From an uncultured Eubacteriales bacterium (GTDB lineage Bacteria > Bacillota > Clostridia > UMGS1810), in NCBI GenBank assembly GCA_900555295.1, contig USKN01000033.1:1-12460 (forward strand): 12,460 bases of DNA. Direction: 5' to 3'. Both the position numbers and the translations under genes were made by a program. Below are positions 6,895 through 12,460 of this stretch, in pieces. Positions within the stretch are counted from its first letter, which is position 1. Each line of letters opens with the position of its first letter. The notes under the pieces were generated by a model. The model was not told the DNA's origin. It made no database searches and was given only the letters and a program-made list of their open reading frames with translations.

Positions 6895-7290
6895 ATGACG
6901 GGAACGGGAACTGTTGTTGCCGTAAACGGCAAAAATGCGGTTGTGGAGGTTGTGTGCAAATCCGCCTGCGGACATAACTGTACCGAATGCGGTGCGTGCA
7001 ATGCTCCCGTAATAAATACCGAAGCCGAAAACCCTATAGGCGCACAGGTTGGCGATAAAGTGGAGTTTTGTTCACCCACACCGCAAATTTTGGGCGCGGC
7101 TTTTATGCTGTATATTTTTCCTTTAATTGCCGTTATTTCGGTATGTGCGGCAACGGAGTACTTTTTTTCAAATACAGCGGTTAACATTGCCGCTTTTTTT
7201 GGTGCGGCTGCATTATGGATTTTTGCGGCAAGATATTTTGGAAAAAACAAAATAAAGAAAAGTGTAATTGTAAAATTATTAAAGGATTGA
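6895..7290 (+). CDS. RseC/MucC family positive regulator-like membrane protein
   Basis: A 131-residue protein. An N-terminal beta domain (GTVVAVNGKNAVVEVV) carries a cysteine cluster, C21, C25, C29, C32 and C35, in CKSACGHNCTECGAC. A GD-containing strand follows (QVGDKVEF, 51-58), then two transmembrane segments at about 65-86 and 92-113 and a basic tail (KNKIKK). This is the RseC/MucC layout. In proteobacteria members act on SoxR reduction or sigma-E control; in clostridia they often accompany electron-transfer genes. The cysteines suggest metal or Fe-S binding, which fits the mrp gene in the same operon, but that link is inference. ATG 6895 follows GGGAG (6881-6885); the open frame extends upstream inside ybaK but has no ribosome site. 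Its TGA stop (7288-7290) lies inside the -35 box of hppA. Confidence 0.85.
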   Translation: MTGTGTVVAVNGKNAVVEVVCKSACGHNCTECGACNAPVINTEAENPIGAQVGDKVEFCSPTPQILGAAFMLYIFPLIAVISVCAATEYFFSNTAVNIAAFFGAAALWIFAARYFGKNKIKKSVIVKLLKD

Positions 7291-7315
7291 CAAAAATTTA
7301 TTTATGTATTAAAAT
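7287..7315 (+). promoter_or_regulatory. sigma-A promoter of hppA
   Basis: TTGACA (7287-7292), 17-base spacer, TAAAAT (7310-7315). The -35 box overlaps the stop codon of the upstream gene, so hppA can be expressed both by readthrough and on its own. Predicted start is near 7322. Confidence 0.82.
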
Positions 7316-7346
7316 ATAAGTATAAGAATGTATGGGAGGAAGTTAT

Positions 7347-9416
7347 ATGACAAATTTTGCACCGTATGCAGTACTTTGCGCTGCTGTTATTGCTATTATT
7401 TATGCAGCCTGTCAGTTTTTTGCCGTTAAAGGTAAGCCCGAGGGCACACCGCAAATGGCGTCGATTGCACAAAAAATAAGAAAAGGCGCTATGGCTTACT
7501 TAAAGCGTCAGTACAAAACCGTGGGTGTTTTTTTTGCAGTTATGTTTGTTATTTTAATTATTCTTGCAAGCACGGGATATTTAACCTGGTTTGTTCCGTT
7601 TGCCTTTTTAACGGGCGGATTTTTCTCGGGACTTTCGGGTTTTATAGGTATGAAAATTGCAACATATGCTAATACCAGAACTGCCAACGGAGCGCGCGAC
7701 AGCCTTAACAAAGGACTTAAAATTGCTTTTGCTTCAGGTTCGGTAATGGGTCTTACTGTTGTGGGACTCGGACTTTTGGATATAAGCGTATGGTTTATAC
7801 TTTTAAAATATGCTTTTAAACTTGAAATAAATGATGTTATGAGTGCAATGCTTACATTTGGTATGGGTGCAAGCTCAATGGCGCTTTTTGCACGTGTAGG
7901 CGGCGGTATTTTTACAAAAGCCGCAGATGTCGGAGCCGACCTTGTAGGTAAAGTAGAGGCGGGCATTCCCGAAGATGACCCCAGAAATCCCGCATGTATT
8001 GCCGATAATGTTGGTGATAACGTAGGCGACGTTGCCGGAATGGGTGCCGACCTTTATGAAAGTTACGTAGGTTCGGTTATATCAAGCGGTGCGCTTGCAA
8101 CGGCGGCGGGACTCGGTTTTAACGGAGTAATTATTCCTATGCTTATTGCCGCAATAGGTATATTGGCATCTATTATAGGCACATTTTTTATTAGTACAAA
8201 AGAGGGTGCCGACCAAAAAATGCTCCTCGGCTCTTTAAGACGCGGAACATATATAAGTTCAATTATATCGGCTGTTGTGTCGGGAGTGCTTATATACAAT
8301 ATTCTTCCCGATAACAGAGGTGTATTTTGGGCAGTTATATCGGGACTTTTGGCCGGTGTATTAATAGGATTTTTTACGGAGTATTATACATCGGATTCGT
8401 ATAAACCCACAAAAAAACTTGCAAAGTCATCCGAAACGGGCAGTGCAACAATAATAATTGACGGTATAGCACTTGGTATGCTTTCAACCGCAATGCCCGT
8501 TGTTATAATAGGTATATCGGTACTTATAAGTTACTTTGCCGCAGGCGGAAGCGAAAGCTTTGCGCTCGGTCTTTACGGAGTAGGTATTTCGGCTGTAGGT
8601 ATGCTTTCAACACTCGGAATAACTCTTGCGACCGACGCATACGGTCCTGTTGCCGATAATGCCGGCGGTATAGCCGAAATGAGCGGATTGCCCGAAGTTG
8701 TAAGAGAGCGAACCGACTCGCTTGACTCGCTCGGTAATACAACAGCCGCAACGGGTAAAGGTTTTGCAATAGGCTCGGCGGCGCTTACCGCACTTGCACT
8801 TATTGTATCGTACACAGATAAAATAAGCGGACTCGGATATTCGCTTGAGCTTAATCTTACAAATCCAACGGTTTTGGTTGGCTTGTTTGTGGGAGCAATG
8901 CTTCCGTTCCTTTTCAGTGCATTTACTATGCAGGCTGTAGGGCGTGCAGCTCAAAAAATTGTTGTTGAAGTTCGCAGACAGTTTAAAGAAATTAAAGGCT
9001 TAATGGACGGTAAAGCCGAGGCTGACTACGAAACTTGCGTTGATATATGCACGCGTTCGTCACTTAAAGAAATGATACTTCCCGCCGCACTCGGAATTGT
9101 AGCGCCAATCATTGTGGGTCTTGTACTTGGACCCAACGGTGTTGTAGGTATGCTCGCAGGCGCTCTTGTTTCGGGATTTGTGCTTGCCGTTATGATGGCA
9201 AACTCGGGCGGCAGCTGGGATAATGCCAAAAAATATATTGAGGCGGGTAATTATAACGGAAAAGGTTCCGAAAATCATAAAGCCGCTGTAGTGGGCGATA
9301 CTGTAGGCGACCCGTTTAAGGATACCGCAGGACCGTCGGTTAATATACTTATTAAACTTTTGAGTATGGTATCTATAGTGTTTGCGGCACTTATAGTTAA
9401 TTTCCACTTGTTTTAA
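7347..9416 (+). CDS. hppA: ion-translocating membrane pyrophosphatase
   Basis: A 689-residue polytopic protein that couples pyrophosphate hydrolysis to H+ or Na+ pumping. Signature blocks: the loop ADVGADLVGKVEAG, DDPRNPA (210-215 region), DNVGDNVGD (220-228), ATDAYGPVADNAGG, NSGGSWDNAKKYIE and GDTVGDPFKDTAGPS (650-664). These supply the Asp/Lys residues that bind Mg-pyrophosphate. Around fifteen or sixteen hydrophobic segments are apparent. GNTTAATGKG (463-472) has Ala at 467 and Gly at 470; K+-independent enzymes have Lys at the first of these, so a K+-dependent type is predicted. Na+ against H+ specificity cannot be settled here. ATG 7347 is chosen for GGGAGGA (7334-7340), six bases away; an ATG five codons earlier overlaps that site. 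It has its own promoter and terminator, so it is probably mainly monocistronic. Confidence 0.97.
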   Translation: MTNFAPYAVLCAAVIAIIYAACQFFAVKGKPEGTPQMASIAQKIRKGAMAYLKRQYKTVGVFFAVMFVILIILASTGYLTWFVPFAFLTGGFFSGLSGFIGMKIATYANTRTANGARDSLNKGLKIAFASGSVMGLTVVGLGLLDISVWFILLKYAFKLEINDVMSAMLTFGMGASSMALFARVGGGIFTKAADVGADLVGKVEAGIPEDDPRNPACIADNVGDNVGDVAGMGADLYESYVGSVISSGALATAAGLGFNGVIIPMLIAAIGILASIIGTFFISTKEGADQKMLLGSLRRGTYISSIISAVVSGVLIYNILPDNRGVFWAVISGLLAGVLIGFFTEYYTSDSYKPTKKLAKSSETGSATIIIDGIALGMLSTAMPVVIIGISVLISYFAAGGSESFALGLYGVGISAVGMLSTLGITLATDAYGPVADNAGGIAEMSGLPEVVRERTDSLDSLGNTTAATGKGFAIGSAALTALALIVSYTDKISGLGYSLELNLTNPTVLVGLFVGAMLPFLFSAFTMQAVGRAAQKIVVEVRRQFKEIKGLMDGKAEADYETCVDICTRSSLKEMILPAALGIVAPIIVGLVLGPNGVVGMLAGALVSGFVLAVMMANSGGSWDNAKKYIEAGNYNGKGSENHKAAVVGDTVGDPFKDTAGPSVNILIKLLSMVSIVFAALIVNFHLF

Positions 9417-9433
9417 TAAATAATTAAAAATAT

Positions 9434-9475
9434 ACAGGGTATTGTTTTTACAATGAGAACAATACCCTGTTTTTA
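9434..9475 (+). terminator. intrinsic terminator of hppA
   Basis: A perfect 13-bp stem, ACAGGGTATTGTT (9434-9446) with 9458-9470, an 11-base loop and a T-run (TTTTT from 9470). It begins 18 bases after the hppA stop. Confidence 0.9.
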
Positions 9476-9509
9476 GCTTTTAATAATTTATGCATAAAAG
9501 TAAAAAATG

Positions 9510-9518
9510 TGGTAAAAT
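9510..9518 (+). promoter_or_regulatory. possible extended -10 promoter of the EamA transporter gene
   Basis: TGG followed by TAAAAT (9513-9518) is an extended -10. No convincing -35 lies 16-19 bases upstream. The start would be near 9525, giving a very short leader that begins at the ribosome site, so this is a weak call. Some promoter is expected here because a strong terminator lies just upstream. Confidence 0.4.
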
Positions 9519-9541
9519 AAGTACGGGGGACGGTGATCTGT

Positions 9542-10402
9542 ATGTGGATTGCATTTGCTGTACTTTCGGCTTTTTTTGCGGGAATTACGGCTATACTTTC
9601 AAAAATAGGTATTAAAAGTATTAATTCCGATTTGGGAACGGCAATACGAACGGTTGTTGTTTTTGCTTTTGCATGGCTTATGGTTTTTGTTGCGGGTGTA
9701 CAGGGCGAAATAATGACGGTAAAAACAAAAACACTTGTGTTTCTTATAATGTCGGGCTTTGCAACGGGTGCGTCGTGGCTTTGTTATTTTAAGGCGCTTA
9801 AATACGGCGACGTAAATAAAGTTGCGCCTATAGATAAATCAAGTACTATTCTTACTATACTGCTTGCATTTGTTTTTTTGCGTGAAAAAATAACTCCGCT
9901 TAAAATACTTTGCGTTATACTTATAGCAAGCGGTACATATTTAATGATTGAAAAACGGGATACCGTAACCGACTCTCAAAAAAGGCCGAATTGGTTTATT
10001 TTGGCGGTGATGTCGGCAATCTTTGCGGCGCTTGCATCTATATTGGGCAAAATAGGGATATCGGATATTGACTCTACGCTCGGAACGGCAATAAGAACAT
10101 CTGTTGTATTGGTAATGGCGTGGGTTATTGTTAAAATTAAAGATGGAACGAAAGATACAAAAAACATAAATGCCAAAACATCTTTTTATCTTGTTATTTC
10201 GGGAGTCACAACAGGGCTTTCTTGGCTTTGCTATTATAGAGCACTCCGTGACGGTCCGGCAAGCATAGTTGTTCCCATAGATAAGTTAAGTATATTGGTT
10301 ACAATTGCATTTTCGTATATTGTATTTAAAGAAAAACTTACAAAAAAAGCAACTCTCGGTCTTATATTGCTTGTTGGCGGAACATTGCTGCTGCTTTTGT
10401 AA
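9542..10402 (+). CDS. EamA/DMT family transporter
   Basis: A 286-residue inner-membrane protein with about ten transmembrane segments in two homologous halves. The duplication is direct: LSKIGIKSINSDLGTAIRT against LGKIGISDIDSTLGTAIRT, then SGFATGASWLCYFKALKYG against SGVTTGLSWLCYYRALRDG, and APIDKSS..L...FVFLREK against VPIDKLS..V...YIVFKEK. This is the EamA drug/metabolite transporter layout. The substrate is not predictable. GGGGGA (9525-9530) precedes ATG 9542 by 11 bases; a GTG at 9533 is in frame but only two bases from that site. It stands alone between the hppA terminator and a degraded intergenic region. No T-rich terminator is obvious after its stop, but a repeat hairpin lies 40 bases downstream. 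Confidence 0.92.
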   Translation: MWIAFAVLSAFFAGITAILSKIGIKSINSDLGTAIRTVVVFAFAWLMVFVAGVQGEIMTVKTKTLVFLIMSGFATGASWLCYFKALKYGDVNKVAPIDKSSTILTILLAFVFLREKITPLKILCVILIASGTYLMIEKRDTVTDSQKRPNWFILAVMSAIFAALASILGKIGISDIDSTLGTAIRTSVVLVMAWVIVKIKDGTKDTKNINAKTSFYLVISGVTTGLSWLCYYRALRDGPASIVVPIDKLSILVTIAFSYIVFKEKLTKKATLGLILLVGGTLLLLL

Positions 10403-10442
10403 AATAGTTTCCAACCCAAAAGTCTTTTTTGCGTGTAATGTA

Positions 10443-10474
10443 TAGGCAATGCGTGTTCGAGTCTCGTTTGCCTA
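10443..10474 (-). repeat. inverted copy of the 32-bp palindromic repeat
   Basis: All 32 bases equal the reverse complement of 4571-4602. Read on the plus strand it is TAGGCAA, TG, a core with GTTCGAGTC, then TTTGCCTA. The identity stops exactly at both ends. It lies 40 bases after the EamA gene and 23 bases before the truncated sigma-factor gene. Confidence 0.93.
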
Positions 10475-10497
10475 AAAGATAAAAACAGGGAGGTGCG

Positions 10498-10671
10498 GTG
10501 AATGTTAATGAAAATAAAGTAGTTAAACGTTGCCAAAACGGTGATAAGTCTGCATTTGATGAGCTTATACGTGTTTTTTATCCGTATGTTACAAAGTATC
10601 TTTTTAAGCTTACGGGCAATGAAATACTTACCGAAGATTTAACACAGGATGTATTTTTAAAAATAATATGA
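10498..10671 (+). pseudogene. truncated ECF-type RNA polymerase sigma factor (N-terminal region 2 only)
   Basis: GTG 10498 follows a good AGGGAGGT site (10487-10494) and opens a 57-residue frame: MNVNENKVVKRCQNGDKSAF, then DELIRVFYPYVTKYLFKLTG, then NEILTEDLTQDVFLKII. This is the start of sigma-70 region 2 of an ECF sigma factor, with the hallmark EDLTQDVFLK core-binding segment. The frame ends at TGA where a Trp or Arg and the rest of region 2 would follow. Region 4 is missing, and no continuation is found in the other plus frames of 10672-10853. A normal family member has about 160-200 residues. It looks like a gene cut off by a deletion or insertion. A functional short protein is possible but unlikely. 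Confidence 0.8.
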
Positions 10672-10853
10672 GACTAACTATTAAAAATCTATAGTTTTTT
10701 TTAAGTACAAAGATTTTTTAAAAAAAGTACAAAGAAATTTTTAACGAAAAAATTGCATAGCAAACAGACCTTTTAAAAGTAATGTTTTAAAAAGTCTAAA
10801 AAAAATAAAAAGATAAAAAAGTTAAAAAAATTAAAGAAAATTTATACAAACTC
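10672..10853. other. very AT-rich non-coding tract
   Basis: There is no coding signal on either strand. It holds an 11-base direct repeat AAGTACAAAGA (10703-10713 and 10725-10735) and an imperfect 12-bp hairpin, GACCTTTTAAAA (10767-10778) with 10785-10796, one mismatch. Long A and T runs dominate. It fills the gap between the broken sigma gene and the tetR promoter and may be the scar of the event that removed the rest of that gene. Confidence 0.6.
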
Positions 10854-10882
10854 TTGACAAGTAAACGATTGTTCACTATAAT
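10854..10882 (+). promoter_or_regulatory. consensus sigma-A promoter of the tetR operon
   Basis: TTGACA (10854-10859), exactly 17 bases, TATAAT (10877-10882): both boxes are perfect. The predicted start near 10889 coincides with the beginning of the second operator. A promoter this strong suggests that expression is set mainly by repression. Confidence 0.93.
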
Positions 10883-10904
10883 ATATAAGTGAACAGTCGT
10901 TTAC
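10861..10904 (+). promoter_or_regulatory. pair of TetR-type operators overlapping the promoter
   Basis: Site 1, GTAAACGATTGTTCAC (10861-10876), fills the spacer between the -35 and -10 boxes. Site 2, GTGAACAGTCGTTTAC (10889-10904), starts at the predicted transcription start. Each is a near-palindrome with arms GTAAAC/GTTCAC or GTGAAC/GTTTAC, and the two are inverted copies of each other; extended by one base they match at 16 of 17 positions. Centres are 28 bp apart. Binding by the downstream TetR protein, and so autoregulation, is inference from position. Confidence 0.82.
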
Positions 10905-10924
10905 TGATGTTGGGAGGTTTTTTT

Positions 10925-11551
10925 ATGAACAATACAAAAGAAAAAATTTTAAATACAGCTTTAAGGCTCTTTGCGCAAAACGGCTATGAGGCAGTTTCGG
11001 TAAGTAATATTGCAGGTGAACTCGGCATAACCAAGGGAGCGCTTTATAAGCACTATAAAAACAAAAAAGATATTTTTGACAGTATTGTTGAAAGAATGTA
11101 TAAAACGGACGCTGAAAGATCGCAGAAATATAATGTTCCGCAAGACGATTATAATTCAGATCCCAACGCTTACAAAAGTACATCTTTGGACAGTGTTAAA
11201 AATTTTACCTTTGCACAGTTTAAATTTTGGACAGAGGATGAATTTGCGTCGTATTTTCGCAGAATGTGTGTATTGGAGCAATACCGTAATGCGGAAATTG
11301 CCGAACTTTATGTTAATTGCATAGGTTTTGGCCCTGTTTATTATTTAAAAGATATTTTTGGAGAAATGATAAAAAAAGGTATATTAAAAAGCGGAAATTC
11401 ATACAGCCTTGCGGTTGAGTTTTATGCGCCTATGTATTTGTTTATAGATATGTATGACCATTTTCCCGACAAGTATAAATTAACGGAAATGTTAAAAGAC
11501 CATATAAAAAATTTTTTAAAAAAATATATAGCAGAGGAGAGATTATTATGA
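10925..11551 (+). CDS. TetR/AcrR family transcriptional regulator
   Basis: A 208-residue protein. Residues 4-51 are a typical TetR DNA-binding domain: TKEKILNTALRLFAQNGYEA, VSNIAGELGITKGALYKHY, KNKKDIF, with the recognition helix about 36-45. The C-terminal 150 residues are helical, rich in aromatic residues and diverged, as expected for ligand binding; the ligand is unknown. ATG 10925 is chosen for GGGAGG (10912-10917) seven bases upstream; a GTG at 10889 is in frame but lies at the predicted transcription start inside an operator. The stop TGA overlaps the next start (ATGA, 11548-11551), so regulator and methyltransferase are co-translated. It probably represses its own operon through the paired sites upstream. 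Confidence 0.93.
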   Translation: MNNTKEKILNTALRLFAQNGYEAVSVSNIAGELGITKGALYKHYKNKKDIFDSIVERMYKTDAERSQKYNVPQDDYNSDPNAYKSTSLDSVKNFTFAQFKFWTEDEFASYFRRMCVLEQYRNAEIAELYVNCIGFGPVYYLKDIFGEMIKKGILKSGNSYSLAVEFYAPMYLFIDMYDHFPDKYKLTEMLKDHIKNFLKKYIAEERLL

Positions 11552-12264
11552 AATATATAAAAAGTGAAAAGTATGACACACCAGAACTACAGTCAAAAAT
11601 AATGGGACCCAATCCCGTTAAATTGGAAGAAGAACTTATGATTAACAATAAAACACCGAGCGGCGCGGTTGTATGCGATTTAAGAAGCGGTCAGGGGCTT
11701 ACAAGCGTGTTCCTTGCCAAGGAATACGGCTTTACCGTTTACGCGGCCGATCTCTGGAGCGATCCCGAGGAAAACCGGAAGTTTTTCGACTCGCTCGGCG
11801 TTGCGCGCGATAAGCTCATCCCCGTCAAGGCCGATGCGCAGGCGCTGCCGTTTGAAAAGGAGTTTTTCGACGCGGTAGTCAGCACCGATTCCTATAACTA
11901 TTTCGGCCGCGACGAGAGATACCTTGACGATAAGCTGCTTCCGTTTATAAAGCCGGGCGGATATATCTACATTGCGATACCAGGCATGAAAAATGACTGC
12001 CACGATGCCCTGCCGAAGGAGCTTCTGTTGTCGTGGACGCCGGAGCAGCTTGACTACATGCATGATGTTGACTACTGGACCGACATGGTCGGCAAATGCA
12101 GCGGCGCGGAGGTTGTTTCCGTCAGTGAAATGGAGAGCAACGACGAGGTCTGGGCCGACTGGCTCAAGCAGGATAACGAATACGCCGTAGGCGACAGAAA
12201 ATCCATGGAAGCCGGCGGCGGAAAATACCTCAACTTCATTGCAATAGTACTGAGGAAAAAATAA
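11548..12264 (+). CDS. class I SAM-dependent methyltransferase
   Basis: A 238-residue protein with a Rossmann-type methyltransferase fold. Motif I is VVCDLRSGQGLT (41-52; Arg-Ser stand where Gly-Cys are usual), D68 ends strand 2 (VYAADLW), D96 is in ADAQALPF, motif IV is FFDAVVSTDSYNYF (106-119), and IKPGGYIYIAIP (134-145) is the post-motif strand. The C-terminus GGGKYLNFIAIVLRKK is the final strand pair. The substrate is unknown; small-molecule methylation under TetR control is plausible. GAGGAGA (11534-11540) precedes ATG 11548, which overlaps the tetR stop. Base use changes within the gene: 11581-11640 has 23 G+C in 60, while 11701-12060 has 195 in 360 by hand count, with a switch to GAG, AAG, CTG and TTC codons. 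The reading frame is intact across the change. Confidence 0.9.
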   Translation: MKYIKSEKYDTPELQSKIMGPNPVKLEEELMINNKTPSGAVVCDLRSGQGLTSVFLAKEYGFTVYAADLWSDPEENRKFFDSLGVARDKLIPVKADAQALPFEKEFFDAVVSTDSYNYFGRDERYLDDKLLPFIKPGGYIYIAIPGMKNDCHDALPKELLLSWTPEQLDYMHDVDYWTDMVGKCSGAEVVSVSEMESNDEVWADWLKQDNEYAVGDRKSMEAGGGKYLNFIAIVLRKK

Positions 12265-12274
12265 CCGATACAGC

Positions 12275-12306
12275 AAACTGCGTGACCAAATGGCCACGCA
12301 GTTTTT
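12275..12306 (+). terminator. intrinsic terminator of the tetR-methyltransferase operon
   Basis: AAACTGCGTG (12275-12284) pairs with CACGCAGTTT (12295-12304). After one A-C mismatch, CC/GG extends the stem around AAAT. The right arm runs into TTTTT (12302-12306). It ends just before the convergent purE stop, so it may also serve that gene, though the opposite strand has only a short T-run. Confidence 0.85.
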
Positions 12307-12307
12307 C

Positions 12308-12460
12308 TCATTTCACTCTCAATTTTTCCGCAAGCGCTTCGTCGGTCACGGCTAAAATCTCAATACAAAGCAAAGCGGCGTTGACAGCTCCTCCGATAGC
12401 GACTGTTGCAACCGGAATGCCGCTCGGCATCTGAACAGTCGAAAGAAGTGCGTCAACACC
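12308..12460 (-). CDS. purE: N5-carboxyaminoimidazole ribonucleotide mutase, C-terminal end (partial)
   Basis: The minus strand is open from the window edge to TGA at 12310-12308, giving 50 residues that start GVDALLSTVQMPSGIPVATV and continue AIGGAVNAALLCIEILA. This is the conserved C-terminal segment of class I PurE, which converts N5-CAIR to CAIR in purine synthesis. The catalytic N-terminal half is outside the window. The usual AxxNAGLLA is AVNAALLC here. Base composition is higher than in the left part of the window (32 G+C of 60 in 12361-12420). Confidence 0.88.
   Translation of the reverse strand, partial: GVDALLSTVQMPSGIPVATVAIGGAVNAALLCIEILAVTDEALAEKLRVK

Noticed and set aside
10440..10480. 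A complete tRNA gene
   Set aside because: Only a T-arm-like core and an acceptor-like stem are present. There is no D-arm, anticodon arm or CCA within the needed distance.
1..12460. Defence, toxin-antitoxin or biosynthetic system
   Set aside because: No nuclease, toxin, reverse transcriptase, synthase or similar domain is recognisable. The genes are spore, metabolic, transport and regulatory types.

Overview
The window reads as a stretch of low-GC, endospore-forming Firmicutes (Clostridia-type) chromosome. The evidence is a SleC-like cortex-lytic gene set, a SpoIID protein, strong purine-rich Shine-Dalgarno sites, sigma-A type promoters and an AT-rich codon usage (hand counts near 37-42% GC in three sample 60-base lines). 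I cannot name the genus. Most of the window is recognisable housekeeping or sporulation DNA. I did not find a defence or biosynthetic system.

Layout. (1) 1-2086, plus strand: three tightly packed spore-cortex genes. They are the end of a SleC propeptide-like gene, a SpoIID-fold plus two peptidoglycan-binding repeats protein, and a small peptidoglycan-binding protein whose start overlaps the previous gene. They end at a repeat hairpin and a strong bidirectional terminator (2121-2158). (2) 2160-3509, minus strand: citrate synthase with its own near-consensus promoter. (3) 3632-4543, plus: spoIID, whose TAG stop lies inside a short palindromic repeat present in tandem. (4) 4680-7290, plus: one promoter drives a probable operon of Mrp-type Fe-S carrier ATPase, Cof-type HAD phosphatase, YbaK-type aminoacyl-tRNA deacylase and an RseC/MucC-type membrane protein. 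(5) 7287-9475: membrane pyrophosphatase hppA with its own promoter and terminator. (6) 9542-10402: an EamA/DMT-family transporter. (7) 10403-10924: a non-coding and decayed stretch with an inverted perfect copy of the 32-bp repeat, a truncated ECF sigma factor, an extremely AT-rich tract, and a consensus promoter embedded in two TetR-type operators. (8) 10925-12264: a TetR regulator translationally coupled to a SAM-dependent methyltransferase. (9) 12308-12460, minus: the C-terminal end of purE.

Points that stand out: the split, in-frame arrangement of the SleC-like propeptide and catalytic modules; a small repeat family (four copies, TA-bounded, with a tRNA T-arm-like core) sitting just downstream of genes; the beheaded sigma-factor remnant beside one repeat copy; the two-operator promoter of tetR; and an abrupt rise in GC inside the methyltransferase gene near 11,650-11,720 (about 38% to about 54% by hand count), which continues into purE and suggests recombination, transfer or an assembly join.
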